From Ectobius pallidus (taxonomy: Eukaryota > Arthropoda > Insecta > Blattodea > Ectobiidae), in NCBI GenBank assembly GCA_964059195.1, contig CAXKWD010000003.1, positions 198,920,174 to 198,984,173 on the forward strand: a stretch of DNA of 64,000 nt, written 5' to 3'. The notes under the pieces were generated by a model. It was given only the letters and a program-made list of their open reading frames with translations. It was not told where the DNA came from and made no database searches. Of the stretch, positions 52,764 to 62,992 are shown piece by piece. Made by a program: the position numbers and the translations under genes. The stretch's first letter is position 1, and each line of letters opens with the position of its first letter.

Positions 52764-53031
52764 ATATATCTGTGGCTTGGTTCTAAAAGGGCCAATGTTA
52801 ATTTCTTGCAAAAATGATATCTATGCATTATTGAGCTCGGCTAGTCTTTATTTTTAGTATAATAAAAGTGCTAATGTATGTTGCTATTAATAGTCATAAT
52901 ACAGAAACCTTAGAGGCCAATGTCGGAAGTTCTCAGCAAAAAAATGTTACTTCTATAAAGGTTTCAAAGTCAGTTATTTCAAAAGCAAGCTTTACGACAT
53001 TGGCCCTTTTATAACCAAGCCACAGATATAT
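52764..53031. mobile_element. Small MITE, 34-bp TIRs
   Basis: The ends ATATATCTGTGGCTTGG and its inverse continue through TTMTAAAAGGGCCAATG. The 268-bp element has no ORF. The TA/TATA at the tips can be read as a TA target duplication (Tc1/mariner-like), but this is ambiguous. Confidence 0.8.
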
Positions 53032-53044
53032 TCCAACAGATACA

Positions 53045-53170
53045 GCGGGTGTTCAGCTATTTTTCAACATATCGCCACCGGAACTGAAACGTTTGTCATA
53101 CTATGGAACCAACTTTTGAACACCTGTGTCGTAGAAGTCTGCCGCCAGGGATTTGAACCACTGTGTGACA
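53045..53170 (-). pseudogene. Mariner transposase C-terminal relic
   Basis: On the minus strand: QWFKSLAADFYDTGVQKLVP, stop, YDKRFSSGGDMLKNS. This matches the mariner ending (W...A.FY..GI.KL..RYDKC...GGDYVEK). TIRs and upstream parts were not found. Confidence 0.7.
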
Positions 53171-53338
53171 ACCATCTTCGGCGAAATCCAGAAACAGGTG
53201 GCCCCTTAAGCTCCGCCCACTCGATATTTACATTAGCACGGACAGTGTGATGTATTTTGTTTCTTAGCGAAAAAGGTATGACCAACTGTCCTTGTATATT
53301 GTCGCAAGTGCCTTGTACCAACTGACCTTGTATACTGT

Positions 53339-53880
53339 TACTAGCATGTGCCCGCGGCTTCGCCCGCGATAATTATTTCAAGAATTAAAAATTAAGAGCA
53401 TAATAGTTAAATCATTACATTTATTAACACCTAAATCGCATGGACAACATACCACGATCAGATAGCATCGACTGGTAAAAGCGACCTCAGATTCGAGTTT
53501 CTTGGCCAAGAAAACCTCTGTATAGTGAGATTCGTCCAAATAAAACAACGTTTGACCATATTTAGGGCTTACAACATTCAAGCGATCGCGAAAGTTTTGT
53601 TTTCAAGGTTTGACTAAAATAGCCAAAGCCAACTGTAATTGATTTGACATTGAAATGTATAACTGAAAACTTATGTTTTGAAAACGCAAGAAATGCACGT
53701 TTTTTGCCAGTTTTTTACTCATAACTCACGAACGAAAACTAAAATTAAAATTCCGGCTTCGAGGTGCATTTTCCGACCCTTCAGCACACCTATGTTTAAA
53801 ATTTCAGATCTCTGCGTTCAGTAGATTTCGTTGGACATCGAGGAGAATTCCTTTTATTAATATAGATAATATGAATTATA
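53339..53880 (+). repeat. Family Y repeat, fullest copy
   Basis: Starts ACTAGCATGTGCCCGCGG, CTTCGCCCGCG. Internal blocks: TTATTAACACCTAAATCG, GCATGG, AGCGATCGCGAAAGTTTTG, TCATAACTCACGAACGAAA, TTCAGATCTCTGCG. Ends ATTCCTTTTATTAATATAG. Confidence 0.75.
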
Positions 53881-54200
53881 ATGATACCTTCTCTAATTTG
53901 TCAAACATCCATTTAATTTAATCCAAGCCCACCTGATACCACTGGTAACAATACGTTCTGTGAATTTGTTTTGATAATTCTATGTAAAAAGGGATTAAGT
54001 ATTTTCAAAAACATTTAATTTTTGGCATTTAGAATCAGAATTTTTCAAAATCCTTTCTTAGTGAGCACCTACATTATGAAACGAAGGTACTGTCAAAATT
54101 CCAAGTCTCTACCTGTTATAGTTTAGGCTGTACGTTGATTCCTGTCATTCTGTCAGTCATTCATTCAGTCAGTCAGTCAGTCAGTCAGGACAAAGCCTTT
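53881..54200 (+). repeat. F2 3' portion after family Y, second chimera
   Basis: Same junction order as 51796-52153: TATAATGATACCTTCTCTAA through AGGCTGTACGTTGATTCC to (TCAG)n and GACAAAGCCTTTTATATA. Confidence 0.75.
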
Positions 54201-54430
54201 TATATATATAGAGATTTTACTTCCCGCGAGGTTTGTCAGCCTGTCTCCAGTCGTCTAGCGATAAGACGTCACACCTCCAACATCCAATTACGAGTTTCTA
54301 CATAATACGAGGACAGAAGAATTCGCTAGATCGTGGTATATAAGAAAGTGCACCACATTGGGCGGGTTACCACTAACCCTAAGGTGCGCCCTGTTTTTGG
54401 GTTTTCCCCCATCTTCTTCTCTTTGTCATT
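54201..54430. other. Unassigned DNA
   Basis: No feature was recognised. Confidence 0.35.
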
Positions 54431-54439
54431 CTCTATCAT

Positions 54440-54850
54440 TTCTTTAGGTGTAGGAAAAGATTGAAATCACTGGGAGCGAACTCCCGGCTATAGTTGGCCA
54501 ATCATGCGGGTCTCTGCGTCGCGGCGGCCACAGTTCTAACACCCAAGCAATCGTGTGAAATATCTATGCAAATGAAGCCGTTAACGGTGAAATGATTCAG
54601 GTTATCACAATTACAGTTAAAATTAAGTACAATGAAAATAACCACGTACCTCATCACAAAAGATGTTGGAAATGCCCTCCTCTTGCATCCACACAACACT
54701 GGCACCTTTTTAGGAAATTTTATTTCACGCGCATAAGTTCAGCTTCCGAGGTAGAGTTCATTTCTCTTGCGATATTGTCTCTAAGTTCTTCTAATGTTCT
54801 TTGACCTATACCCTTTATTTTTCAAGTTCCTCTATAAATAATAGCCACAT
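54440..54850 (-). mobile_element. Single arm of the 8787-9586 Tc1/mariner-type family
   Basis: Parallels the left arm of that element, from TTGGCCAAT onward. On the minus strand it encodes KRCQCCVDARGGHFQHLL and stop, the same transposase tail. The outer 20 bp of TIR are diverged (CTCCCGGCTATAG) and no inverted partner follows. Confidence 0.78.
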
Positions 54851-54859
54851 ACTGATTTA

Positions 54860-55240
54860 TTCTCATAGGTAATCCCACAAGAGTTGACGAGTTTATCGAT
54901 AGATTCGCGATTGCGCAGCAGGAGCTAGTTTATCTGATGAAACTCGTCACCTCGAGTTGCACAAAAACAAAACTAACAACTGCGAGATCAAGGCATACTA
55001 TGAATCAACCATCCATGAATCGATTTGAGTTACCATGTTGTAACTAGGGCTACCAATGGTGCATATAACACATAGTTAACTTCATTCAGGTAAGCTAATA
55101 GTAGAACAGAATAAAAGCAAACGAACTGGCTTGCACCGAATCGAAATTGTGTTTTTAATCAATGTACATTTCTATTATTTCAATTTTCAACAAGTTATGT
55201 TGTATAAAATAATCTGTTTTCGTGCTGTTTAATGGCAACA
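54860..55240 (-). repeat. Dispersed repeat D, copy 2
   Basis: Inverse of 18530-18905: AGGTAATCCCAC, AATCAACCATCCATGAATCG, ATTGGTAGC-type and GAACTGGCTTGCACCGAATC blocks. It has none of the CAGGGTGGAAG ends seen around copy 1. Confidence 0.78.
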
Positions 55241-55256
55241 TGTGACGTTACTGATG

Positions 55257-55821
55257 TTTTTGCACGACGTAACTAATTAGTGGTACTTACGAATATTGTT
55301 GCCGTGGATCCTAACTTGACATTCCCGAACGCAATCTGGTTGCTATGAAAACAAAAGAAATCTCCGTGCGGTAAAAATTACAAAAAGCACAAGTGCCGTA
55401 AGTAAAATCATCATAATACAAGCCTTTATGGAAGACCGGAACCAAGGCCCCCCCCCCCAGTTTCTGGAGACTTCAGCAGGACAAATATTCGGTCACCATA
55501 ACAATCAACATATGCGAATCACTTTCTGAAATATAACATCTATCTTCAATAGTTAGTAATGAATTTCATCGTCAGAGAGGGTTAAAATCGTTTTAAAATA
55601 GAGAGATTGTCCACCTATCTTCAATAGTGTATAAACATAATATTTACAGCTAATATCTCAATTAATATAAATAAACTGATATAAATAATCATCATGCAAA
55701 AAATAGCATGCAATACTCGTGCTGTAATCGCATAACGGATCTCGGAAATATCACTCTTCCACGATCCACTCTTTCCTCCATCCGTATGCACCGCTTACGG
55801 CACTTGTATCGCAATATACTA
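55257..55821 (-). repeat. Inverted single copy of the 470-bp array unit
   Basis: From TTTTTGCACGACG (55257) to CGCAATATACTA (55821) it is inverse of 15402-15870. It includes a C12 run (55450), an extra 50-bp piece near 55560-55610, and a degraded hairpin core. Confidence 0.82.
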
Positions 55822-56199
55822 TTATAAACTTATTTGGAAAGCTAATTCAATTAAAAAAATTGGCTTATTATTAGAAAGAAATCCTGTGGTTAATTTGTGA
55901 ATTAAATGGACTTTCAGACGACCAGAAATATTCCCGTTCCACTAAAGAACAGAGCTTTAATCTTGCTAGGATTCTACACTACAGGGGCATTTAACATTGT
56001 GATTGGTAACACTTCTTATATTTATTGCACAACATCAGGAAAACCATTAACTAAATGCTTCCTACCATAACAAAATATGTACCTCGCCTTCTAAATGTTT
56101 AGTAATGGTATAAAAAATTAAGTAAATATAGTGGGCTAGTAGAACTAAAATGAAAGTGGTCAACAATTTGGACTACATACATCATCACCTGTGCATCAG
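55822..56199. other. Unassigned DNA
   Basis: No feature was recognised. Confidence 0.35.
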
Positions 56200-56398
56200 T
56201 AAGCGCTAAAAAATCATGCTTTCTATCAGTGTTTTGTTTGTTACTCGCAAACGAAAGTGAAAATTAAAAATGTGACTTTGAAGTTCATTCAGATTCCTTT
56301 CCATCACCTTTGTTAAAAATGTAAGATCTCTGCCTGCCCTATATTTTGCTAGGCATAGCATACAGACAGACAAACATGTCCTTTTATTAATATAAGGA
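56200..56398 (+). repeat. Family Y 3' fragment
   Basis: Contains TTACTCGCAAACGAAAG, AAAATTAAAAATGTGACTT and the terminal ACAGACAGACAAACATG, CCTTTTATTAATATA. Confidence 0.6.
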
Positions 56399-56604
56399 GA
56401 GAAAGGGTAAAGTTCCTGGAACTGAGGACTTGAAGATCTGAACCTGTGTACAGCCAGTGGCATAGGGAAAGGGGGGGGGGGAGTCCAGGGAGTCCAAACC
56501 TCCCCGGGAATCAAAACCTAAAATTCTATTTAAGTTAATGTAGCTCCATTTTTTCAAATATTTAATTATTTTATTTAATAATAAAATACTGTACTTGTAA
56601 ATCT

Positions 56605-56901
56605 GGGGTAAGCCATGGTTTAGTGGTTGAGGCACTGCACTACAAACCGGAAGGTCATGGGTTCAATCCCCGAAGAGGTTGTTGGAGGTTTTCAATTGGC
56701 CTAATCCTTCTGGTGGCACTATGGCCCTGGGGTCAATGCAGCCTCTAACAGAAATGAGTTGGCTACCAGGAGCAATCTTGGGAGTAAAGGCAGCCAGTGC
56801 ATAAGGCTGACAACCTTACCACCTTCATGTGCCAAATGTCTAAAAATCTGGGAGCTTCAACCTTCTTCTCCTGTAATAGGGAACACTTTACTTTTTTACT
56901 T
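56605..56901 (+). mobile_element. tRNA-derived SINE (family S), 13-bp TSD
   Basis: The tRNA-like head has an A-box region TGGTTTAGTGGTTGAGGCA and the B box GGTTCAATCCCC. The body (TGGCACTATGGCCCTGGGG, GGCTGACAACCTTACCACC) ends in TTACTTTTTTACT. TACTTGTAAATCT flanks at 56592-56604 and 56902-56914. Only one copy is in the window. Confidence 0.9.
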
Positions 56902-56914
56902 TACTTGTAAATCT

Positions 56915-57218
56915 AGGAATACTATATCCATTGTTGCATGTGTTATTTAACTTTTCTTATAAATAGTAGTAAGTGTTTGAGTTGGCATATCTTAGAGTAT
57001 AGTAAGAAAATTTACTGACTAGTTTTTCAGTGCTAAAATAGCATAAAATGTGACTTTCATTAGTTCAATATTTAAAAATTTTCCAGGGAAGAGCCCTCAA
57101 ACCCCCCTTTCTTGGGGGGTACGAAATACCACCAAACCTACAGGCACTTTCAACCCTCCCTGAAATTATATTATGACAGCTAAATATATCCTCCATTCAT
57201 TGAATGACAAGTTTAAGG
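56915..57218. other. Unassigned DNA
   Basis: A CCCCCCTTTCTTGGGGGG hairpin lies near 57102. Nothing else was recognised. Confidence 0.4.
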
Positions 57219-57226
57219 GATGAGAG

Positions 57227-57291
57227 CAGTGCTTTAGTTGGGCCGGAGCTCACCGGAGCTGAGCTCCGGGAAATATTTTGCTGAATGTTCC

Positions 57292-57339
<48 letters not shown>

Positions 57340-57698
57340 TTTATTTTTATTTTTTTAATTGGAGATCTCATATTTTCCACAGACATGAATTGAACATTGA
57401 AGAAATGTTCCACTGTATAAATAATGCGGCAACTTTGTCTCTGTCTTTCGTCTCTGTTAGAGGATTCTGACTGATCCTGAATTCTTGGAATGCAAGAAAA
57501 GGTTGCAATTTATTGGAGTTGAGGCCTTGAGGGTGAAAGTTGTTTATGGGTTAACCCCTATTTTAGGCACAGTCTTTGGTGAGATATTTTGAATAGCGGC
57601 GGTCAGTTTCTAGGTAGATCCGTGCAAATATACTCTATGTTTGATGTTACGTATTTTGGTGAGCTCCCCCAAATATTTTTTTTCCAACTAAAGCACTG
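57227..57698. mobile_element. hAT MITE, perfect 8-bp TSD
   Basis: The ends CAGTGCTTTAGTTGG and CCAACTAAAGCACTG are exact inverses. GATGAGAG flanks at 57219-57226 and 57699-57706. Just inside, the left end carries GGAGCTCACCGGAGCTGAGC TCC-type palindromic sequence and the right end GGTGAGCTCCCCC. A (TTA)n run lies at 57292-57339. No transposase. Confidence 0.94.
57292..57339. repeat. (TTA)16 microsatellite
   Basis: Lies inside the hAT element, followed by a T-rich stretch. Confidence 0.95.
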
Positions 57699-57706
57699 GA
57701 TGAGAG

Positions 57707-58276
57707 TAACTAAGCAACAGAGATAAAATGCCAGTTTTATATATCTACAGTCTCGATTCTTTGAATACAGTTATTATTACTCGTTCCTCTGGGAAAACAT
57801 GCCAGTGTCATATCAGTACCCAGTTCAGTGCTTTAACACTAGAATGCGTGGTTCGACACCTGAAGTACAATGACATATCCCACACAGACTGCACAGTGGT
57901 CCACTGTATTTAAACACAGGCTGTTCAGTATAGCATTGTCAGCCTCGTGGTTACCTTTTCATGAAAAGGGACAATATTCAAGGCAAATTTAGAAATAATG
58001 TTCTGAATTACATTACAGAGGTCCTGTGTGTTCAGACTTGGCACTTTGCATCCACATTATTCTCTTGGTGTTGACTGTGGAATGGGAATGCAAGTATGCA
58101 TGGATGTTAACAATACTTATGAACTGGAACATTCTGCTAGCAGCTGTTGTTAATGCTTCTGTTTGTACATTTCAACAACTGGGAGTTCTTCTAAGCATCA
58201 TAAAATACACATGAAATCCATGTTGAAATGTTATGTACTACCTTAACTTTACACAGCTCTATGCCTATGATTTTAT
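57707..58276. other. Unassigned DNA
   Basis: Two ORFs of about 60 codons have no recognisable motif. No repeat match in the window. Confidence 0.4.
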
Positions 58277-58278
58277 TC

Positions 58279-58573
58279 AGATTATTGGGCAACACTCACC
58301 AATGTTTGTTGATCCCTTTGTGAAGCCGTTGTCAATAGTTGCTTAATCTTGCGTGAAGCCTTCGTCTTCTTAATAAAATACACACATTATATAAAACGTA
58401 AACACTAAAAATTGCAACTTGTGAAGTTGCAATTTTTAGTGTTTACGTTTTATATAATGTGTGTGTTTTATTATTTTATTAAGAAGACGAAGGCTTCACA
58501 CAAGGTTAAGCAACTATTGACAACGGCTTCACAAAGGGATCAACAAACATTGGTGCGTGTTGCCCAATAATCA
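58279..58573. repeat. Near-perfect 295-bp palindrome with 5-nt loop
   Basis: The outer ends GATTATTGGGCAACAC and GTGTTGCCCAATAATC and the centre AAAAATTGCAACT-tgtga-AGTTGCAATTTTT define arms of about 145 bp with only a few differences. The arms include TTGTTGATCCCTTTGTGAAG and AAGACGAAGGCTTCACRCAA. There is no ORF, no clear TSD and no second copy in the window. Confidence 0.9.
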
Positions 58574-58666
58574 ATTTACAGTACATATCATTCCTCACCA
58601 TAAGAAGAAGAATGTCATTCAGGAATATGATTTTATTCTATCTATCTATCTATTCGACGCCATATA

Positions 58667-60345
58667 AGTAGCTAGCTTAAAAGGCCCGGTGCAGCCCAGG
58701 TTTTGTATTTTGTAATTCGAAATTAACTTATGAAGGACTTCCAATTTTCAAACTCTATGTACTTATATAGGTATTAAAAATTTGAAACGAAGAAGAACGA
58801 CATATCACAGTCAAACTAACTATTCACTCAGAAAATGCTTGATATAGCTTTTTATGACTCATAGAGGATGTACAATTTAACATCCCAACACTTGTACACA
58901 CCAAGCCTGGTAGGGGTACAAATAAGAAGAAGGTATAGTTCAGGGGCTGAGCCCTGACGGGCTCGCGGACGGAGGCCACATAGGCGGGCCCATTGCCCAC
59001 CCCCTAGGAAACGAATGATGTGCATGCCCTAAGGCCCCCCAGTCAACAGACTCCACCACAAGCCCCCACGGAGCTCCCCTACATCCAACAAGGACCTGGT
59101 ACCACTCCACGTGCACCGTACCCAGGGTCCCTCGTACAAGAGCCCCCTAGGCGCGGCACAACCAGACATGCGCCACTAACCCAGGGTCCCTCTGAGAGCC
59201 CCAAAGGCACGGTACACCACCAGCAACTCTTGACCACAAGCAGCGGGGCAGGACGGGGGAGGCCCGCAGCAGAGTCTGCAGCAGGAGCTGGCCCGAAAAC
59301 CAGTAAAGGGGAACGGGATGATAATGAGGGGGGAAAGGAAGTTGAAGTGGAGAGTGTTGGTGGAATGAATGAAGGGGGAAACGGGAGGATCCCCGAGAAA
59401 AACCCCCAAAGGTCACGGCTTTGTCCACCACAAATGACACGCCCGCCAGCCCCGAGATTTGAACTCGGGACCGCTAGCATGCCAGGCCCACGCGCTAAGC
59501 ATGAGCCACCGTGACGGCTAGGGGTACAAATAAGAAGAAACAGAAATTCCGGTAACATAAAATTGTATTGTCTTTGTGGAATATTTTATTTCTGGCTCTC
59601 ATGTTACCATGCAACCGTTTCGGGGATGAAATGAAAAATATATTCAATATCACTTTTAAACTTCCTTCCCCAAAAACCCGGGATATAATAATATACTGCG
59701 TGCTTAGAACTAAAAATGTTCCATCCTATTTTGTATCCTTTTACATGCTTAAAGGCCTACGATAAACATCCATATTTCTGAACTAAAAATAGAAAGCCTA
59801 CAGCTATGAATAACGTATCAGTGGATAGAATTTTTTTACCAACTTCTGACATGGAATAACTTACTCGTTGACACACACTCAGGCTGAGACAGCTGGATTA
59901 AGCTGTCCCCGCAATACGACCTCTTATTCTACATCAAAATGTGAAGTCCAAGGTAGAAAAAGTTATGTGACGGCATCACATTGTGCATTATTTTCGTGGA
60001 TTTCATTCTTCAATATTTTTTTACACCATTGAATTCTATCGATAGCTTCTCTAATTTGTCAAAGTTCCGTAACATTTACTTCCAAAGCTACCACTGAACA
60101 CTGCCAACAATACACTATTGTCATGAGAACTGTACATGGAATGTGATTTGGATTTGATAATTCTGTGTAGAAAGGTATTAAGTATCCTTGAAAACATCTT
60201 ATTTTTTGGAATTTATAATCAAAATTTTTCAATTACATTATGAAGCGAAAGTACTGTCAAAATTCCAAGTCTCTACCTATTACAGATTATGCTTTACGTT
60301 GATTCTCTGTCAGTCAGTCAGTCATTAAGTGAGGACAAAGCCTCT
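58667..60345 (+). repeat. Family F2 composite repeat, copy 3, split by a SINE
   Basis: 58667-58931 and 59520-60345 join as one F2 repeat, from TAGCTTAAAAGGCCCGGTGC to CGTTGATTCTCTG and AGTCAGTCAGTC. Confidence 0.8.
58932..59519 (-). mobile_element. Long SINE (family 2), full-length 588 bp, 20-bp TSD
   Basis: AGGGGTACAAATAAGAAGAA flanks exactly (58912-58931 and 59520-59539). On the minus strand the head reads CCGTCACGGTGGCTCATGC, CCCGAGTTCAAATCTCGGGG with a B-box-like GAGTTCAAATC, followed by a C/T-rich body. The 97-164 codon ORFs on both strands come from its skewed composition. Other copies: 63714 to the window end (+) and 30661-31106 (+, headless). Confidence 0.92.
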
Positions 60346-60356
60346 TATATACCGGT

Positions 60357-60722
60357 GATGATGATGAGTGTTCTGCCCGAAGGCAGGTCCAGACCCTGGA
60401 CGAAGCCATGGGGTGATGACCACGACTCGTCTGAGGTGATTCAGGCAAGGATGATACCGCGGAGATTTGCCATTGCCTCTCGCGGGATGGGAATGATACT
60501 AGATTCGGTCATAAACTCACCAAGCTGACCAGCGCTTTAAGTAATTAATAGTTGAGTAGCCCCTCTTTTTAGTTCGTCATGCTGAGCATGACTACTAACA
60601 GCTGCACCACGTGAAGGTAAGGATGGGACGTTAGGTAACTGTCCAGGTCGGTTCCTTTAAGCTCTCGATAAGAGGGAATTAAAGGGTCTCCTCCCCGTTA
60701 ATAACAATTACCATTTGCAGCC
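60357..60722 (-). mobile_element. Retroposon-like unit with 10-bp flanking repeats
   Basis: ATATACCGGT flanks at 60347-60356 and 60723-60732. On the minus strand it ends in (CATCAT)n, a simple-sequence tail like that of SINEs and LINEs. The 366-bp body (CGAAGGCAGGTCCAGACCC, TGAGCATGACTACTAACAGC) is GC-richer than its surroundings, with no tRNA-like head I can make out and no RT coding. Confidence 0.6.
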
Positions 60723-60794
60723 ATATACCGGTATGTAGAGATTAATAAATAATTAAAACAATTAGTTACTTAAAAGCAAAAATCAATGTTTGAG

Positions 60795-61480
60795 AGTAAT
60801 TCATATTTAGAGTGTGCAGCCCGGGAGAGATCAACCTCACATTCGAATTCACTACCGGTAGCCCTGATCTCCCTTCCGTCCACCTATGTTTAACATTTCA
60901 GATCTCTATGTGCCATAGATTTCACTGGGTATCGCACACAGACAACCGACAAACATTTCCTCTTTTAAAAAATCTTTGTGTAGCCTACTTTTTTCTGAAT
61001 TTATTAATTCAACCACTATATGCTTTTTAAATAATTTATTCAACAGCAAAATAATTAAAATATTATATTTATTGACAGTGACAGGTTTTTACATAAATTG
61101 TATGAAATGCATAATTTTATTTTTAATTTAATCATTGGAGATGGTAAATAAATTATTAAAAAAGACTATAAGTAATCATGTGGTGCCATATGGATATATA
61201 GATTCCAAATGAAATTAGTAAAATGACCTACAGATTCAAGAACCTTACTCTTTTACGAAAATTATTCATTAACATTTTAAATTATTAATAATTTTAAAGT
61301 TAAAAATGTAGCTTCTAAGTGCATTTCACAATTTGAGTTCCCTGGTTCCCCCTTTAAAATATGCAAGGTAAGTTTCATCCAATTGTATCAATGTTTTCCC
61401 ATTTAGGCCTACATATATGATCCCCCTTCTGTCCATCTATGTTAAAACTTTACGATCTCTGCACGTCATAATCTTAAAAA
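60795..61480 (+). repeat. Family Y-related 3' fragments with intervening unassigned DNA
   Basis: 60800-60975 contains CTCCCTTCCGTCCACCTATG, TTCAGATCTCTATG and a GACAACCGACAAACATTTCC end. 61300-61480 contains AAAATGTAGCTTCTAAGTGC and GATCCCCCTTCTGTCCATC. The DNA between them is AT-rich with nothing recognised. Confidence 0.5.
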
Positions 61481-61980
61481 TGTTATGTGAAAGTCACATA
61501 ACTTCCTCTGCTCAAATAAAAGTTAGCAGTATTCACATATCCTTGTACTGAATCGCAAGACACAATTTTACGCTAATTATGCTGTAAATAAATTATAGTC
61601 CCTCATTTGAATGTTGCGACTAAAAACACAGGCTATGGACAAACTAAAAAAAGAAGAAAAAACAAGTGACTGCAAACGTTTATTGAACTTTCCGACATTC
61701 AGAATAATTTCCGAAATTTATCGAATATTCCCCTCAGATATTTCTTTGCTGTAAGCATGGCCAACAATACATCTTTTTCACTTCACGTACTTATGTATTA
61801 TTTGTAAAACTCTTAAAAATATCATATTTACTATCAGGAACTCTAAATATTGTAGTATTGTAGTATAAGTATATAGTGAAACAAAATTCTCCCAAGGAGT
61901 GGGGAAATGCATGTCTAAGTTGCGATAGAATGGGAGGGAGGGGAAGGGGGAGTAGTCTTTGTCTATGTATTGTTCTGTAT
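61481..61980. other. Unassigned DNA
   Basis: No feature was recognised. Confidence 0.35.
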
Positions 61981-61984
61981 TATA

Positions 61985-62546
61985 TTGTATTACAAAACCC
62001 AAGAAAAAATAACTTTTCGTTTGGTGTCTCAGATGTTACCGGATGTTGGCTATACTTAGTGTGCTTATTCCAAATATGTAAGTTACAGTTTTTCTCTACC
62101 AGCTCTACTTTTGTCGAGGGGTAGGATTTTATTCGTGAACTCTTAGTCTAGCCATACTTAGGACACGTAGGACTAAAACTGTACGAAGTACAGAAAAAAC
62201 TAAAAGCTGAATTATTTTTTGGCCCACAAATTGACAGCTCATAAGTCATAAACCACCGTACAATATGTGATAATATCACTTTTCTGAAAGACTCCATATG
62301 TTATAGGCCTATTGTAATTGTAATGTTAGTGTGTTGCTTTTCTCTTCAAATGACTTAGAAGCTACAAAGAGGCACTGTCTTTTATATATATCAAACGTAA
62401 AATGGGATAATTTGCATAATGGTAATACCATATCTCAAAAACTAAAGCTGATAGAGCAAAACTAATGGCACATTTAGCTTCAGCGACCTAAATATCCCCA
62501 AGAATAGGTATAAATTCTAAGGCACCAAAATGGCTGTTGGTCTGTG
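61985..62546 (-). repeat. Dispersed repeat A, inverted copy
   Basis: From TTTGGTGTCTCAGATGTTAC through AAACTGTACGAAGTACAG and TGTTAGTGTGTTGC to CAAAATGGCTGTTGGTCTGT, the inverse of 28378-28877 plus 30554-30643. It has no LINE at the GTGCTTATTCCAAATA site. Confidence 0.85.
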
Positions 62547-62658
62547 TTATTATTGTCATGTCTCTTCTATTATTATTGCTATTTTTTCTATCAATATTTT
62601 TGTATAGCATTACTATATTATATCTTATGTTATTATATTGTATTTTGTTATTAGTGTC

Positions 62659-62981
62659 GTCCGCCGGCGTGGTCTTGTGGTTAGCGTCGCTGACTACAGA
62701 TCCGTCGGCCCGGGTTCGATTCCCGGTACCTCCTCGGATTTTTCTGAGGTAGGGAGGTCTGGTAGGGGTGCACTCAGCCTCGTGATTCTAAATTGAGGAG
62801 CTACTTGATAGAGAAGTAGCGGCTCCGGTCCAGAAAACCACCACTAACGGCCGTGGGTGTCGGCATGCTGACCACATGCCCCCCAATCCTGCCATCTGCC
62901 TACGGGAGATGATGCAGCGGTCGGGTGGTAGGCCAAGTCCCTTCAGGGATGTAGCGCCACGGAGTTTATTTTATTTTTTTA
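62659..62981 (+). mobile_element. tRNA-derived SINE (family 1), 11-bp TSD
   Basis: Same family as 23290-23597: A box in TGGTCTTGTGGTTAGCG, B box GGTTCGATTCCC, body GAGCTACTTGATAGAGAAG, GGCCGTGGGTGTCGGCATG, tail TTTATTTTATTTTTT. TTATTAGTGTC flanks at 62648-62658 and 62982-62992. Confidence 0.92.
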
Positions 62982-62992
62982 TTATTAGTGTC

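Noticed and set aside
59020..59558. Overlapping 159- and 164-codon ORFs on both strands, proline/serine-rich
   Set aside because: They lie within a SINE copy bounded by a 20-bp TSD. The same C/T-rich body at 30661-31106 gives ORFs in different frames, so these are compositional artefacts.
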